A stretch of DNA of 64,000 nucleotides from COE1 sp910588595 (GTDB lineage: Bacteria > Bacillota > Clostridia > Lachnospirales > Lachnospiraceae). The stretch is taken from positions 1-64,000 of the forward strand of contig CARDBT010000009.1 of NCBI GenBank assembly GCA_948957135.1. Direction: 5' to 3'. Of this stretch, positions 62,454 through 64,000 are shown piece by piece. Numbering within the stretch: position 1 is the first letter of the stretch; every line of letters begins with the position of its first letter. The notes beneath the pieces are model-generated. The model saw only the letters and a program-made list of their open reading frames with translations. It made no database searches and was not told where the DNA came from. A program made the position numbers and the translations under genes.

Positions 62454-62897
62454 ATGGAAACTGCGGAGAATCTTGCGTGGCAGGAAGTAAACTGTGAGCA
62501 TATTGTGCGTGACGAATGGATCGATTTCCGGAAAAGTACTTACAAAATGCCAAACGGAAAAATATCCGGTCCCTATTACAGTTATTCGCGCAAAAACTAT
62601 GCCATCATTGTTGCGATGACTGAGGATGATCACTATATCTGTGTCAGACAATTCAGGCAGGGGATCCGGCAGGTAACTACTGAATTCTGTGCCGGATGTA
62701 TCGAGTGTGTCGACGGTGTCCCGGAGGAAGTCCTGTCCGCCGCCAAACGAGAACTTTTGGAGGAAACCGGCTATGGCTCCGATGATTGGTGCCACATGTT
62801 GACGGTTCCCTCTAATGCAACTTTGGCAGATAATTACATGAGTATCTTTGTGGCAAAAAACTGTCAAAAGATGAACAGCCAGCAGGATCTGGATTGA
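62454..62897 (+). CDS. Nudix hydrolase, ADP-ribose pyrophosphatase-like, C-terminus short
   Basis: A ~147-residue Nudix protein. The Nudix box is PEEVLSAAKRELLEETGY, where REXXEEXG carries the metal-binding glutamates; the first Gly of the classic box is replaced by Cys (ECVDGVPEE). Upstream, YAIIVAMTEDDHYICVRQFR is typical of ADP-ribose/NDP-sugar hydrolases. The protein stops right after NSQQDLD, where relatives continue another 25-40 residues with a conserved ETEF-type segment, so it is probably truncated by a recent stop or frameshift and may be inactive or altered. The ATG at 62454 (AAGGGAAG upstream) fits better than the ATG at 62406. A bidirectional terminator follows. Confidence 0.8.
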   Translation: METAENLAWQEVNCEHIVRDEWIDFRKSTYKMPNGKISGPYYSYSRKNYAIIVAMTEDDHYICVRQFRQGIRQVTTEFCAGCIECVDGVPEEVLSAAKRELLEETGYGSDDWCHMLTVPSNATLADNYMSIFVAKNCQKMNSQQDLD

Positions 62898-62905
62898 ATA
62901 CCCGT

Positions 62906-62952
62906 AAAACAAGGGGAACTGCATAAGTATTGCAGTTCCCCGTTTCTGTTTC
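62906..62952. terminator. Bidirectional terminator between Nudix and GH94 genes
   Basis: GGGGAACTGCA (62913-62923) and TGCAGTTCCCC (62931-62941) form a perfect 11-bp stem with a 7-base loop; GTTTCTGTTT follows on the plus strand and TTGTTTTAC on the minus. Confidence 0.88.
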
Positions 62953-62975
62953 ATTTATTTGATAAAATACACAAT

Positions 62976-64000
62976 CTAGCCCATGACGATCTCTACATTC
63001 ACATCAGACTTCCCAGCCTCAAACGGGATCACGCAGCCGTCTGCCTTCACACCGTCGACAGTCATGGAAGCGACGCCCTTCTGGACGTTGTTCGGATTCT
63101 TGACTGTGATGTGATATACCACATCGCGGAACCGCCTGGTAAGTTTGAAATCCCCAAAACCTGCAGGTACGCATGGATCGACGCTTAACCCCTTGTGTGT
63201 CGGGTACACGCCGAGGATATACTGCGAGATGTTTGTGAACGTCCATGCGGCAGTGCCGGTGAGCCAGCTGTTCTTCGCCTCGCCGTGATACTTCGCGTCG
63301 CGCCCTGCGACCATCTGAGAGTACACATAGGGCTCTGTCCGGTGGATCTCGCTGATCTCCTCCACATATGCCGGGCAGGTCTTCTGATAGATCTCAAATG
63401 CCCTGTCGCCGCGCCCGATGACAGTCTCGGCGATGGAAACCCACGGGTTGTTGTGGCAGAAGATACCTGCATTCTCCTTGTATCCGGGCGGATAGGATGA
63501 GATCTCGCCCAGTTCGACATGATATTTTGTGTAGGCAGGCTGCAATATCATCACACCGTACTTTGTGTCAAGTCTTTCCTTCACGGAGTCCAGCGCCTTT
63601 TCTGCCAGTCCCTCCTTCACGCCGATGCCGGCAAGCACGCAGAAGCCCTGCGGCTCGATGTAGATCTGACCTTCCTCACACTCTTTGGAGCCGACTTTGT
63701 GGCTGTATGCGTCGTAAGCCCTCACGAACCAGTCACCGTCCCAGCCGTCCTTGAGGACAGCGTCGTACATGACAGCGACCTCGTCCCGCGCGCGCTTTGC
63801 CTCGGCATCATCGCCGAGCAGCTCCGCGAGCTGTGCGTACTCCTCGCCGTACTTGACGAACATTCCGGCGATAAATACAGACTCTGCGACAGGACCCTCG
63901 CTCGGTCCGAAGGTCTGGAAGGATTCGCCCGGGTGCTCGGAGAAGCAGTTGAGGTTCAGGCAGTCATTCCAGTCGGCACGCCCGATGAGCGGCAGCTTGT
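62976..64000 (-). CDS. GH94 glycoside phosphorylase, 3' part
   Basis: The reading frame enters from the right edge, so only the C-terminal ~340 residues are here. The window-edge part reads LPLIGRADWNDCLNLN, where the Asp of ADWND is the catalytic acid of GH94, then PGESFQTF, PSEGPVAESVF and GMFVKYGEEYAQLAELLG. Farther on are AYDAYSHKVGS and LTGTAAWTFTNISQYILG, typical of the C-terminal barrel. GH94 covers cellobiose, cellodextrin and N,N'-diacetylchitobiose phosphorylases; which one cannot be decided from this part. A Met at 63863 is an internal methionine, not the start. Given GlcNAc use elsewhere in the window, a chitobiose phosphorylase would fit, but this is speculation. Confidence 0.92.
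   Translation of the reverse strand, partial: KLPLIGRADWNDCLNLNCFSEHPGESFQTFGPSEGPVAESVFIAGMFVKYGEEYAQLAELLGDDAEAKRARDEVAVMYDAVLKDGWDGDWFVRAYDAYSHKVGSKECEEGQIYIEPQGFCVLAGIGVKEGLAEKALDSVKERLDTKYGVMILQPAYTKYHVELGEISSYPPGYKENAGIFCHNNPWVSIAETVIGRGDRAFEIYQKTCPAYVEEISEIHRTEPYVYSQMVAGRDAKYHGEAKNSWLTGTAAWTFTNISQYILGVYPTHKGLSVDPCVPAGFGDFKLTRRFRDVVYHITVKNPNNVQKGVASMTVDGVKADGCVIPFEAGKSDVNVEIVMG

Overview
The window looks like a chromosome segment from a gut Lachnospiraceae-type Firmicute (Clostridia). The support is AGGAGG-type ribosome binding sites before nearly every gene, many low-GC Gram-positive families (AddAB, PepF, CPBP protease, LplABC-type sugar ABC transporter, LRR_5 protein, AI-2E family permease), lipoprotein signal peptides with LxxC boxes, and intrinsic terminators. 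I cannot name the genus from sequence alone. I see no rRNA, tRNA or CRISPR array.

Layout. 1-2399: 3' end of a phage tail tape-measure gene, closed by a terminator, with no other phage gene to its right. 2400-6776: an AT-rich gap, an MmcQ/YjbR protein, a membrane hybrid histidine kinase (receiver plus Hpt) and a stand-alone receiver. 6810-9031: a radical SAM protein and its TIGR03915-type partner, a predicted DNA modification/repair pair. 9107-11938: a LacI-type regulator divergent from an L-fucose/L-arabinose isomerase-like gene, with two identical 8-bp palindromes between them. 12140-14626: a MATE exporter behind a terminator-type leader, divergent from a tRNA-dihydrouridine synthase. 14637-20097: a 1436-residue LRR_5 repeat protein and an aldo/keto reductase with C-terminal cysteine clusters.

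20094-36432 is the most coherent part and reads as an N-glycan harvesting locus: LacI regulator, two permeases and a lipoprotein binding protein, GH130 phosphorylase, GH20-type hexosaminidase, GH38 alpha-mannosidase, surface GH85 endo-beta-N-acetylglucosaminidase, then NagB and NagA. Predicted flow: the lipid-anchored GH85 cuts the chitobiose core outside the cell; the ABC system (its ATPase is not encoded here) imports the released glycan; cytoplasmic GH20, GH38 and GH130 dismantle it; NagA/NagB feed GlcNAc-6-P into glycolysis. A GlcNAc kinase is missing from the window.

36615-50939 is mostly housekeeping: AI-2E family permease, a SUFU-domain protein with an acidic insert, oligoendopeptidase F, AddB-AddA, a HAD phosphatase, a CPBP protease and a flavin reductase. 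50940-55370 is a patchwork of small elements: a structured repeat, a MITE, an orphan gene, a MerR regulator divergent from an iron alcohol dehydrogenase, a tyrosine phosphatase, a chemotaxis-receptor remnant and a second repeat copy. 55371-61818 holds gltB and gltD, separated by a long palindromic element and a third repeat copy. 62150-64000 has a small unknown gene, a Nudix hydrolase and the 3' part of a GH94 phosphorylase.

The signals least explained by known families are the thrice-repeated ~85-bp structured element with compensatory base changes, the MATE leader, the repeat/hairpin leader before GH85, and the radical SAM/TIGR03915 pair.
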